In this document: positions 1 to 6,003 of the stretch, one piece after another | Layout: each line of letters opens with the position of its first letter | Numbering within the stretch: position 1 is the first letter of the stretch | DNA from: an uncultured Lachnospiraceae bacterium | GTDB taxonomy: Bacteria; Bacillota; Clostridia; Lachnospirales; Lachnospiraceae | NCBI GenBank assembly: GCA_934351705.1 | Contig: CAKRJK010000017.1 | Coordinates: 1 to 11,952, forward strand | Length of the DNA: 11,952 nucleotides | Direction: 5' to 3' | Notes under the pieces: generated by a model | Databases searched by the model: none | What the model was told of the DNA's origin: nothing | Seen by the model: the letters and a program-made list of their open reading frames with translations, nothing else | Made by a program: the position numbers and the translations under genes

Positions 1-11
1 CTTTATCTAAT

Positions 12-200
12 GGGGACGCAACCGATGCAGACTCGCCATCCGGGCTCGGCTGCATCTCTTCCGTACATCCGTGTACGGAAGCTGCTGTTTATGAACGAAA
101 TGAAAGAACTTCTAAGCTCCTGCGAAATTCAAACCATGCAAAGGGGAACCCCGGACAGGGAACCTGCCGCTGACACCGAGTCTGTTTGCGTCGGAATGCA
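12..200 (+). ncRNA. Putative structured non-coding RNA, family not identified
   Basis: This stretch has no convincing protein gene but folds well on paper. A long-range closing helix pairs 15-21 (GACGCAA) with 186-192 (TTGCGTC) and continues with 28-35 (CAGACTCG) against 177-184 (CGAGTCTG), giving 15 perfect pairs across about 180 nt. Inside, 39-44 (TCCGGG) can pair with 150-155 (CCCGGA), 58-66 with 73-81 forms a 9-bp hairpin (CTTCCGTAC/GTACGGAAG), and 156-159 with 163-166 forms a small CAGG/CCTG hairpin. A TATCTA box at 4-9 could be the -10 element of a promoter whose -35 lies outside the window, giving a transcript starting near GGGGAC (12-17). A hairpin terminator follows at 208-258. I looked for signatures of tmRNA, RNase P, SRP RNA, T-box and common riboswitches and found none. 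The length, about 180 nt, would suit a 6S-type RNA, but I cannot support that assignment. The strand choice follows the promoter-like and terminator placement and is inferred. Confidence 0.5.
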
Positions 201-258
201 AAAGAAAAAACATAAGACAGAACCTTGATGTTGACTCTCTTGTTCTCGTCTTATGTTT
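201..258 (-). terminator. Intrinsic terminator of aroK, possibly bidirectional
   Basis: 208-223 (AAACATAAGACAGAAC) pairs with 242-258 (GTTCTCGTCTTATGTTT), with one bulged base and an 18-nt loop. Read leftward from aroK, the hairpin is followed by a T-rich run (TTTTTTCTTTT, 200-210), the standard layout of a Rho-independent terminator. Read rightward, it is followed by CACTTTTT, so it may also end the putative RNA upstream, less efficiently. Confidence 0.8.
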
Positions 259-264
259 CACTTT

Positions 265-792
265 TTATGATCTGCTCTCTTTATTTAAAAGTTCGATTAT
301 TTGGGCTGCCGCTTTCTCCGGTGTCAGATCATCGACTGCGATTTGATAATCAGCTGCTTCTTTATAGTAAGTTTCCCGTTCTTTCATTAATTGTGCGATA
401 TACTCGACATCCATATGTCCGTTCAAAAGGGGGCGTTCTTTTTTGCCCTTTACGTGTTCATAAATCGTCTGAGGCGAAGCGGTCAGTAAGATTACGTTTC
501 CGCTTTGTTTCATGATTTTTCGGTTTTCCTGTTTCAGAGCCATACCTCCTCCGCAGGATACAATCTGTTTTTGTTCTTTTGAAATATCTTTTAAAATATT
601 TGTTTCCAATGTACGGAAATAGGCTTCCCCATATGCGGAAAAAATATCCGTAATTGCCATTTTCTTTTTGCCGACAATATATTGGTCTGTGTCTATCTCT
701 TTCCATCCCAGCAATTTTTGCAGTTGTCTGGAAATCGTACTTTTTCCGACTCCCATAAATCCGATTAAGTAGATATTCCTCTCTTCTCTCAT
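265..792 (-). CDS. aroK: Shikimate kinase
   Basis: Phosphorylates shikimate at the 3-hydroxyl with ATP, step 5 of the shikimate pathway, in the cytosol. The 175-residue protein has the usual family length. Visible motifs are the Walker A loop GFMGVGKST (residues 11-19), DTD at 34-36 (the first Asp binds Mg/shikimate in the family), Arg60 in an FRTLE context, the GGG turn at 81-83 that contacts shikimate, the lid arginine R120 (ERPLL) and the RETYY segment at 139-143. Start: ATG with GAGGA about 9 nt upstream (revealed as TCCTC at 801-805). The gene lies 19 bp downstream of aroD, with its ribosome binding site filling the gap, so it is almost certainly cotranscribed from the aroD promoter. It ends at a terminator hairpin. 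Nothing looks damaged or unusual. Confidence 0.96.
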   Translation of the reverse strand: MREERNIYLIGFMGVGKSTISRQLQKLLGWKEIDTDQYIVGKKKMAITDIFSAYGEAYFRTLETNILKDISKEQKQIVSCGGGMALKQENRKIMKQSGNVILLTASPQTIYEHVKGKKERPLLNGHMDVEYIAQLMKERETYYKEAADYQIAVDDLTPEKAAAQIIELLNKESRS

Positions 793-811
793 TTTGTGAT
801 TCCTCGTATTT

Positions 812-1579
812 CTATTTTTCTATACTATTGTGAATTTTTTCCAGTATAATGTTCAAATCTTCCATCGGCAGTTGTCCCGGTGCGGATGTTTTTTCATAGG
901 CACCGAAGGTGACACAGGAGCCGAAAACTTCTCCGCTGATTCGGCTTATCACGCCCTCTTTTCCCATTGACATGGTAATCGCCGGTATGTTCGGATAATC
1001 TTTTTTGAAACTTTGTGTAATGTTTAACAAGCGAAGAACATCCTCCCGGTCATTTGGCATGACCGCCAGTTTTACAATGTCCGCTCCTCCTGCGTACATT
1101 TTTTCTAAGATCATGCTCATAACCTCATCATCCGGTGTGTGGTCAAAATCATGATGGGAGCAGACGGTAAGCACCCCGGTCTCTTTTAACATTGCAAGGG
1201 CTTTGGTCGGCCTTACATATTCAAAATATTCCACATCTACCAAATCTGCCACACCGTGTTTTAATGCGGACAGATAAATCTCCATAATTTCTTTTGATTC
1301 TAACTGCATGGCTCCGCCCTGACGTTTGGAACGGAAGGTCAGTAACAGGATGGTCTGATCCAGATACGGTTTGACCGCCGTTAGAATCTCATCCACTTCC
1401 TCACTGTTTTGTACCTGCAAAAAACAATCCATTCTCCACTCGATCATGTCACATTTTTTTTGAGCAAGTAGTTTGATATTATCAATGATTTGTTCTTTCT
1501 GTTCCTCTACCACAGGAACACAGATAAGGGGTTTTCCCTCTCCTATCACTCTGCCTTTGATCTGTATCTTATCTGACAT
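812..1579 (-). CDS. aroD: 3-dehydroquinate dehydratase, type I
   Basis: Converts 3-dehydroquinate to 3-dehydroshikimate (step 3) through a Schiff-base lysine, the type I mechanism, unlike the unrelated type II AroQ enzymes. The 255-residue TIM-barrel protein shows EWRMD (47-51), which includes the substrate-binding Glu and Arg, the catalytic-base segment SHHDFD with H143, the Schiff-base K170 in ADIVKLAV, R213 in VISRISG, and S232 and Q236 near the C terminus. H143 and K170 fall at the same numbers as in the classic enterobacterial enzymes. The ATG start has AAGGAG (1585-1590) at good spacing, and a consensus sigma-A promoter lies 30-58 bp upstream. It is first gene of an aroD-aroK operon, divergent from aroE. 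Confidence 0.96.
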   Translation of the reverse strand: MSDKIQIKGRVIGEGKPLICVPVVEEQKEQIIDNIKLLAQKKCDMIEWRMDCFLQVQNSEEVDEILTAVKPYLDQTILLLTFRSKRQGGAMQLESKEIMEIYLSALKHGVADLVDVEYFEYVRPTKALAMLKETGVLTVCSHHDFDHTPDDEVMSMILEKMYAGGADIVKLAVMPNDREDVLRLLNITQSFKKDYPNIPAITMSMGKEGVISRISGEVFGSCVTFGAYEKTSAPGQLPMEDLNIILEKIHNSIEK

Positions 1580-1608
1580 GGAATTTCTCCTTACAAAAGT
1601 TTGGATTT

Positions 1609-1637
1609 ATTATAGCTTACTCAATTGGATACTGCAA
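1609..1637 (-). promoter_or_regulatory. Sigma-A promoter of aroD-aroK
   Basis: Read on the - strand: -35 TTGCAG (1632-1637), 17-bp spacer, -10 TATAAT (1609-1614). The predicted start point is near 1602, leaving a short leader of about 22 nt before the aroD ATG, with AAGGAG inside it. The -10 is perfect and the spacer is optimal. Confidence 0.8.
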
Positions 1638-1641
1638 GTCA

Positions 1642-1670
1642 TTGACATCTATTTAAAATTATTTTAAGAT
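1642..1670 (+). promoter_or_regulatory. Sigma-A promoter of aroE and DAHP synthase
   Basis: -35 TTGACA (1642-1647, perfect), 17-bp spacer, -10 TAAGAT (1665-1670). The predicted start point is near 1677. The -35 lies only 4 bp from the -35 of the divergent aroD promoter, so the two polymerase sites are back to back. This also argues against the ATG at 1683 as the aroE start, since it would sit about 6 nt from the transcript end with no ribosome binding site. Confidence 0.8.
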
Positions 1671-1712
1671 AATTCTTGAATATTGATTTTACGCTGTTTT
1701 GGAGGTTTTAGC

Positions 1713-2576
1713 ATGTATGAAATCACAGGTACAACCAGGCTGACAGGTCTTCTCGGAAGCCCGGTTTCTCACAGTATTTCCCCACAAATGCACAATATGG
1801 CTTTCCGGCTTTTAGATCTGGATTATGTGTATCTTGCTTTTGATGTGGCACCATCCGATTTAGAGCAGGCAGTCCATGCCTTAAAGCTATTGAATATCCG
1901 TGGCTTTAATCTGACCATGCCTCATAAAACAGCTATTCTTGATCTGGTAGACGAACTGACACCGGCAGCCGTGTTGGCGAACGCCGTCAACACCGTGACC
2001 AATGAAAACGGTCGCTTGATTGGACATACCACAGACGGTATCGGCTATATGCGTTCCGTCGAGGATGCGGGCTTTTCCATCATCGGCAAAAAGATGACGT
2101 TACTCGGTGCCGGCGGTGCGGCAACTGCTATTTGTACACAGGCGGCATTGGACGGCGTTTCCTCGATTGATATGTTCAAGCGTCAAAATGCCTCTTGGCC
2201 AGAAGCTCTCGCTTTTGCAAAACGTGTCACAGACGCTACCGACTGCAAAGTAACGCTTTATGATATTGCAGATACCACACAGTTGAAACACTCCATCGAA
2301 GAGAGTGCGATTCTGACAAATGCCACCAACGTAGGCATGGCTCCGAATACCTCTTTTACACCGATTCCGACTGAGCTGTTGGATCCGCATATCATCGTAT
2401 CGGATATCATTTACAACCCGAGGGAAACCAGACTGTTACATGACGCAAAGCAGATCGGCTGTCCTGTGATGAACGGTCTTAATATGCTTCTTTATCAGGG
2501 AGCTGCCTCTTTTGAGTGTTGGACAAATCGTGAAATGCCGGTTGCCGATATTAAAGCAAATTATTTTTTAACATAA
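1713..2576 (+). CDS. aroE: Shikimate dehydrogenase (NADP+)
   Basis: Reduces 3-dehydroshikimate to shikimate with NADPH (step 4). I chose the ATG at 1713, giving 287 residues, because GGAGG (1701-1705) lies 7 nt upstream. An in-frame ATG at 1683 would add 10 residues but has no ribosome binding site. The N-terminal substrate domain has PVSHSISPQMHN (17-28) with the shikimate-binding serines, the catalytic K72 in NLTMPHK, N93 and D108 (TTDGIGY). The NADP-binding Rossmann loop is GAGGAA (132-137). NATNVGM (203-209), SDIIYNP (230-236) and Q262 in MLLYQGA complete the family pattern. Length fits. It is followed after 13 bp by the DAHP synthase gene, whose AAAGGAG overlaps the aroE stop codon, so the two form an operon. 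Confidence 0.95.
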   Translation: MYEITGTTRLTGLLGSPVSHSISPQMHNMAFRLLDLDYVYLAFDVAPSDLEQAVHALKLLNIRGFNLTMPHKTAILDLVDELTPAAVLANAVNTVTNENGRLIGHTTDGIGYMRSVEDAGFSIIGKKMTLLGAGGAATAICTQAALDGVSSIDMFKRQNASWPEALAFAKRVTDATDCKVTLYDIADTTQLKHSIEESAILTNATNVGMAPNTSFTPIPTELLDPHIIVSDIIYNPRETRLLHDAKQIGCPVMNGLNMLLYQGAASFECWTNREMPVADIKANYFLT

Positions 2577-2589
2577 AGGAGTTTTTATC

Positions 2590-3621
2590 ATGAGTTTTTC
2601 TTATTTAAGAGCATTACCTTCACCTGACGAAATCAAACAACAGCTTCCTCTTTCCGCTGCTTTAAAAGAGCAAAAAGCCAGACGTGACCAGGAGGTTGCC
2701 GATATTATCACAGGAAAAGATGACCGCCTTTTGTTAGTCATCGGACCTTGTTCCGCAGACCACGAAGATCCTGTTATTGATTATGTCAGCCGGCTCGTTC
2801 CGGTTCAGGAAAAAGTAAAGGATCGTGTTTTAATCGTTCCGCGTATCTATACGAACAAACCTCGTACTACCGGAGAGGGTTACAAGGGAATCGCTTCCCA
2901 GCCGGACCCTGAAAAAGCACCGGATATGTTAGAGGGTATCATTGCCACCAGAAGACTTCACATCCGTGCCTTAGAAGAAACCGGGCTGAGCTCTGCCGAC
3001 GAGATGTTATATCCTGAAAACTGGGGTTATGTAGAGGACTTGCTCTCCTACGTTGCCATCGGTGCCCGCTCTGTCGAGGATCAGCACCACCGCCTGACCG
3101 TCAGCGGCTTCGATGTTGCCTCCGGAATGAAAAATCCGACCAGCGGTGATTTGGCAGTAATGCTGAACTCCGTTTATGCGGCGCAGCACCCACATCATTT
3201 TGCTTTTGCAGGCTATGAGGTTGAGACAACCGGAAATCCTCTTGCCCACGTGATTTTACGCGGTGCGGTCAGCAAACACGGAAACAGCACACAGAACTAT
3301 CATTATGAGGATATTATGCGTCTGATCCGTATGTACGAAAAAATGGACGTCGTGAACCCTGCGGCTTTGATTGATACGAACCACTCCAATTCCGGTAAAA
3401 AATACATGGAGCAGGTGCGTATTGCAAAAGAAGTGATGGTAAACCGCCAGCTTTCTTCTGAAATTAAGACGATGGTAAAAGGCCTGATGATTGAAAGCTA
3501 CATTGAGGAGGGCTGCCAGAAAGTCAACGAACACACCTACGGCAAATCCATTACCGATCCTTGTATCGGTTGGGAGACCACAGAACGCTTAATCTATGAA
3601 TTAGCCGAAATGAACCAATAA
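2590..3621 (+). CDS. aroF: DAHP synthase, type I-alpha (AroF/AroG/AroH family)
   Basis: Condenses phosphoenolpyruvate and erythrose 4-phosphate to 3-deoxy-D-arabino-heptulosonate 7-phosphate, the entry and control step of aromatic biosynthesis. The 343-residue barrel has GPCSADH with metal ligand C54, the PRTTGEGYKG phosphate/substrate loop (91-100, preceded by K90), IGARSVEDQHHR (157-168) with R160, SGMKN with K181, the ILRG segment with R224, DTNHSNSGKK with H265, IESYIEEG with E302, and SITDPCIGWE with D323. These match the known catalytic and metal residues in order. The family is usually allosterically inhibited by an aromatic amino acid, but I cannot tell which from sequence, and the letter of the gene symbol is nominal. 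ATG with AAAGGAG 8-9 nt upstream. A bidirectional terminator follows. Confidence 0.94.
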   Translation: MSFSYLRALPSPDEIKQQLPLSAALKEQKARRDQEVADIITGKDDRLLLVIGPCSADHEDPVIDYVSRLVPVQEKVKDRVLIVPRIYTNKPRTTGEGYKGIASQPDPEKAPDMLEGIIATRRLHIRALEETGLSSADEMLYPENWGYVEDLLSYVAIGARSVEDQHHRLTVSGFDVASGMKNPTSGDLAVMLNSVYAAQHPHHFAFAGYEVETTGNPLAHVILRGAVSKHGNSTQNYHYEDIMRLIRMYEKMDVVNPAALIDTNHSNSGKKYMEQVRIAKEVMVNRQLSSEIKTMVKGLMIESYIEEGCQKVNEHTYGKSITDPCIGWETTERLIYELAEMNQ

Positions 3622-3632
3622 TTACAAATACC

Positions 3633-3670
3633 AAAAATGAGTCCCGGACATTTGTCTGAGACTCATTTTT
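3633..3670. terminator. Bidirectional intrinsic terminator between the DAHP synthase gene and xerD
   Basis: AAAAATGAGTC (3633-3643) pairs perfectly with GACTCATTTTT (3660-3670), with a further GACA/TGTC pairing inside (3647-3650 and 3653-3656). The A and T runs at the two ends are part of the stem, so either transcript would end in a U run. It sits midway in the 77-bp gap between converging genes. Confidence 0.88.
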
Positions 3671-3698
3671 AACGTACTGTTTCTTTATCAATAAATAG

Positions 3699-4583
3699 TT
3701 ATCCTCTCGGATGTGCTTTCGTATAGACTTCCCGAATCCTGCTCTGGTTCATCTGTGTATAAATCTGTGTCGTGGAAATATCCGAATGTCCGAGCATCTC
3801 CTGCACAGATTTCAAATCTGCACCGTTGTTGACTAAATGTGCCGCAAAAGAATGTCTTAGTGTATGCGGTGTAATCTCTGATACAATTCCCGCCTTGTTT
3901 CCGTAATACTTCACAATCTTCCAAAAACCCTGACGGCTCATCGGTGAACCCGAACAGTTGGTAAACAGCAGATCACAGCTTTCATCCTTGACCAATTTCG
4001 GCCTCCCGGATTCCAAATAATTCTCAATCGCTTTTCTTGCAATGCTGCCAAACGGAATAATTCTTTCTTTGTGTGTATCACTGCAGGTAAGATATTCCAT
4101 CGCAATGTTGACATCGGAAAGTTTTAAGGCAATCAGTTCTGATACGCGGATGCCTGTTGCATAGAGCAATTCTAACATTGCCTTATCCCGTAATTCCTTC
4201 GGAGTATCACCCGACGGCTGTTCTAGCAAACGTACCGTCTCGTCCGGTGTTAAAATCGAAGGCATTTTCTTTTCAATCTTAGGTGCTTTTAAATTCGCAG
4301 CCAGATCTTTGTTTACATAATCTTGCTTTTGCAAGTATGAAAAAAAAGCCTTCATGGACGCAATGCTCCTGGAAATCGTAGACGGCTTTTTCCCTTCTTT
4401 TTCCAAATATAAAATGTATGAATTCAGACCGGTCTCTGTAATCTCTGACACTGATGTGATTCCCTGCTCCCGTAAAAAATTATTCATTTTTTTCAAATCC
4501 CGCTCATAAGAAATCTGCGTATTCTTGGATGTTTTCTTCACGTCCTGCAAATACGTGATAAAATTATCAATGTCATTTGTCAT
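3699..4583 (-). CDS. xerD: Site-specific tyrosine recombinase XerD
   Basis: Acts with XerC at dif sites to resolve chromosome dimers. The 294-residue protein has the N-terminal SAM-like core-binding domain (about 1-90) and a C-terminal catalytic domain with all active-site residues: R146 (ATGIRVSEL), K172 (HKERIIP), H240 and R243 (HTLRHSFA), H266 (LGHSDISTTQIY) and the nucleophile Y275. Length and the full catalytic set argue for a chromosomal Xer protein and not a mobile-element integrase, and the neighbours support this: spoIIM, xerD (ripX) and a nudF-like gene are also close together in Bacillus subtilis, where fur lies with them. fur is absent here. A promoter of its own lies 79-107 bp upstream. 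The start has AAGGCAGGA upstream, a moderate site. XerC cannot be fully excluded by sequence alone. Confidence 0.92.
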   Translation of the reverse strand: MTNDIDNFITYLQDVKKTSKNTQISYERDLKKMNNFLREQGITSVSEITETGLNSYILYLEKEGKKPSTISRSIASMKAFFSYLQKQDYVNKDLAANLKAPKIEKKMPSILTPDETVRLLEQPSGDTPKELRDKAMLELLYATGIRVSELIALKLSDVNIAMEYLTCSDTHKERIIPFGSIARKAIENYLESGRPKLVKDESCDLLFTNCSGSPMSRQGFWKIVKYYGNKAGIVSEITPHTLRHSFAAHLVNNGADLKSVQEMLGHSDISTTQIYTQMNQSRIREVYTKAHPRG

Positions 4584-4661
4584 GATACATTCCTGCCTTG
4601 TTTTCCCTCAAAATCCCCCTTTTTATCAGAAAAATATCTGCCAAAATAGGGTACAGCTATT

Positions 4662-4690
4662 ATTATAATGAAGATTTTGTAGAAAATCAA
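4662..4690 (-). promoter_or_regulatory. Sigma-A promoter of xerD
   Basis: Read on the - strand: -35 TTGATT (4685-4690), 17-bp spacer, -10 TATAAT (4662-4667). The predicted start point is near 4655, giving a leader of about 70 nt before the xerD ATG. It lets xerD be expressed independently of spoIIM. Confidence 0.75.
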
Positions 4691-4730
4691 CGAATAATTT
4701 CAGCCGTTTTTGAGTGATTTACATAAAACT

Positions 4731-4779
4731 ACCAGATGTCGTAAAACCCGTTTTTTTACGCACCAGATATTGTAAAAAA
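4731..4779. repeat. Pair of direct repeats with flanking inverted repeat between spoIIM and xerD
   Basis: ACCAGATGTCGTAAAA (4731-4746) and ACCAGATATTGTAAAA (4762-4777) match at 14 of 16 positions and are spaced 31 bp apart, about three helical turns. The second copy lies in an inverted repeat, TTTTTTAC (4752-4759) and GTAAAAAA (4772-4779). The pair sits 41-89 bp upstream of the xerD -35 box and just after the spoIIM stop. It could be a protein-binding site or a poor terminator. No U run follows in either direction. Confidence 0.5.
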
Positions 4780-4782
4780 TTG

Positions 4783-5334
4783 TTAAAATATTTTTAATAT
4801 TTTTGATAACAATACGGGATTCACATATCCCTCCAAAAGCATTCCGATGAGGAACAAAATCAACACCACTCCGATTTGCAAAACCATTGTTTTCTTCTCT
4901 GTGTGCTGTCCTTCTTTTTTTCTGTAAAATATTTTTAAAAACAGCAGGTAAGAGAGCAAATACAAGAGATAGTGCGGAAACAGAAATCCAACCACATAAA
5001 AGAAACCCTTCCACCCGAAATTTGTGATTGCCATCACGCACAGGAAACCGAACGATAAACCGTAATAACTCACAAACACGATATGGGTGAGGATTCCGAC
5101 TACCGTAAAGCTCAAAAGCAGCAGCAACGCAAAGATCGGCAAGCGGTTTTCTACCACATAAAAAAAGAATTGATTTGTGTTAATTTTCGTATATTTGAAT
5201 TGTTGCAAATAGTACTCATTCAACATAAAAAAGCGGTTTTTTGATTTTCCCTGAAGCAAATTTGCAAGAAGAATGCCAAGAAAAAACGTGCCAAAAAACA
5301 CCATGTCCAAATGATAAATCCGTTTCTTTTTCAT
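4783..5334 (-). CDS. spoIIM: Stage II sporulation protein M (engulfment complex)
   Basis: SpoIIM is the membrane anchor of the SpoIID-SpoIIM-SpoIIP peptidoglycan-degrading machine that drives engulfment of the forespore. The chosen start at 5334 gives MKKKRIYHLD and 183 residues. In-frame ATG (5349) and GTG (5364) codons exist upstream, but they lie in a terminator-like hairpin and have no ribosome binding site, while 5334 has ATGGGA 9 nt upstream. Hydrophobic segments are at about 11-27, 64-85 and 87-104, then 111-133 and 150-170, fitting the family's five-span topology. The C-terminal EGYVNP motif is typical. The protein is very hydrophobic and aromatic-rich. Its Nudix and xerD neighbours match the B. 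subtilis spoIIM neighbourhood. No sigma-E promoter was recognisable in the short gap upstream, so transcription probably comes from further up. Confidence 0.88.
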   Translation of the reverse strand: MKKKRIYHLDMVFFGTFFLGILLANLLQGKSKNRFFMLNEYYLQQFKYTKINTNQFFFYVVENRLPIFALLLLLSFTVVGILTHIVFVSYYGLSFGFLCVMAITNFGWKGFFYVVGFLFPHYLLYLLSYLLFLKIFYRKKEGQHTEKKTMVLQIGVVLILFLIGMLLEGYVNPVLLSKILKIF

Positions 5335-5374
5335 AAATAAAAATCCCATAAACAGCTTTAACACAGTTTATGGG
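5335..5374 (-). terminator. Intrinsic terminator or attenuator hairpin between the Nudix gene and spoIIM
   Basis: On the - strand CCCATAAAC pairs perfectly with GTTTATGGG (arms at 5366-5374 and 5345-5353, 12-nt loop), followed at once by ATTTTTATTT (5335-5344) and then the spoIIM ATG. It starts 9 nt after the Nudix stop. The 3' arm contains the ATGGGA that would serve as the spoIIM ribosome binding site, so the folded hairpin would hide it. Confidence 0.72.
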
Positions 5375-5383
5375 ACAAATGTT

Positions 5384-5923
5384 TTAATTATTCCTGTTTT
5401 TGTAAGCAAGCAATGCGGACACCGTCTTGCCGTCCTCGATCTCAAAAGAATAGATTTTTTGCAACAATTCCTCCAACTCAAATGCTTCCACCATAATTTC
5501 TTCTGCCTCGTCTAAATGCTGTTTGGACGGAATCAGATCCTTTGCGACATAGACATCGATCGACTCGTTACAGAATGCCACCGTAGTCTTTAACGCAATC
5601 AGTTTTGTGAGGTTGTCGCTGCGATACCCTGTCTCTTCCTCCAGCTCTCTTGCCGCACAGATTTTGGTATCCTCCGTGACACTGTCTCTTGAGCCTGCCG
5701 GTATCTCAAGCGTCCATCTTCCGAGTGCCGGACGATACTGATGTACCATGAGGATTTTTCCGTCATCCATAACCGGAACCACCGCAGCCGCTCCAAGCCG
5801 GTGTTCTACAATATCCCATTCCTCAGTTTTGCCGTTCGGCAACAGCATCGTATCAGAATAAATATCTAAAATAGCACCCTTTCTTACAAGTTCACGATTG
5901 ACTCTTTTGATTTTCTCTTTCAT
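5384..5923 (-). CDS. nudF: Nudix hydrolase, ADP-ribose pyrophosphatase-like
   Basis: Probably cleaves ADP-ribose to AMP and ribose 5-phosphate in the cytosol. The 179-residue protein has the Nudix box at 77-100: G77, E84, then RELEEETGY (92-100), holding the metal-binding glutamates E93, E96 and E97. The glycine is one residue further from E84 than in the usual G-x5-E pattern. The preceding VHQYRPALGRWTLEIPAG (60-77) is characteristic of the ADP-ribose pyrophosphatase branch, as is the N-terminal segment about sugar-nucleotide binding around DIVEHRLGAAAVVPV (37-51). Substrate specificity is inferred. The ATG has AAGGAAAGG 4 nt upstream. Position next to spoIIM and xerD matches B. subtilis nudF. 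A hairpin terminator lies on each side, and no promoter is visible between it and rny. Confidence 0.85.
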   Translation of the reverse strand: MKEKIKRVNRELVRKGAILDIYSDTMLLPNGKTEEWDIVEHRLGAAAVVPVMDDGKILMVHQYRPALGRWTLEIPAGSRDSVTEDTKICAARELEEETGYRSDNLTKLIALKTTVAFCNESIDVYVAKDLIPSKQHLDEAEEIMVEAFELEELLQKIYSFEIEDGKTVSALLAYKNRNN

Positions 5924-5937
5924 AATACCTTTCCTTA

Positions 5938-5975
5938 TTTAAAAGCCGTTATACTCTTTCGAATATAACGGCTTT
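5938..5975 (-). terminator. Intrinsic terminator of rny, immediately before the Nudix gene
   Basis: AAAGCCGTTATA (5942-5953) pairs perfectly with TATAACGGCTTT (5964-5975), 12 bp with a 10-nt loop. Read leftward it is followed by only a short U tract (TTTT then AAATAA), so termination may be partial. The Nudix ribosome binding site begins a few bases after it. Confidence 0.8.
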
Positions 5976-6003
5976 ACTCTTTTATGTCTTGTTCAAATGT
6001 TAT

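Noticed and set aside
10..228. 72-residue open reading frame on the + strand at the left edge
   Set aside because: No ribosome binding site, no recognisable protein pattern, and it runs through the paired arms of the predicted RNA and into the terminator hairpin. Structured RNA is the better explanation.
1683..1712. Upstream in-frame ATG that would extend AroE by 10 residues
   Set aside because: It lies about 6 nt from the predicted transcript start without a ribosome binding site, whereas 1713 has GGAGG at 7 nt and gives the usual family N terminus.
3699..4583. Phage or mobile-element integrase instead of XerD
   Set aside because: Length, complete catalytic set and neighbours spoIIM and Nudix fit chromosomal XerD. 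No attachment-site repeats, excisionase or other mobile genes are present.
4700..5041. 113-residue open frame antiparallel or out of frame with spoIIM
   Set aside because: Shadow of spoIIM in another frame; it extends past the spoIIM stop through the repeat region and has no ribosome binding site or known motif.
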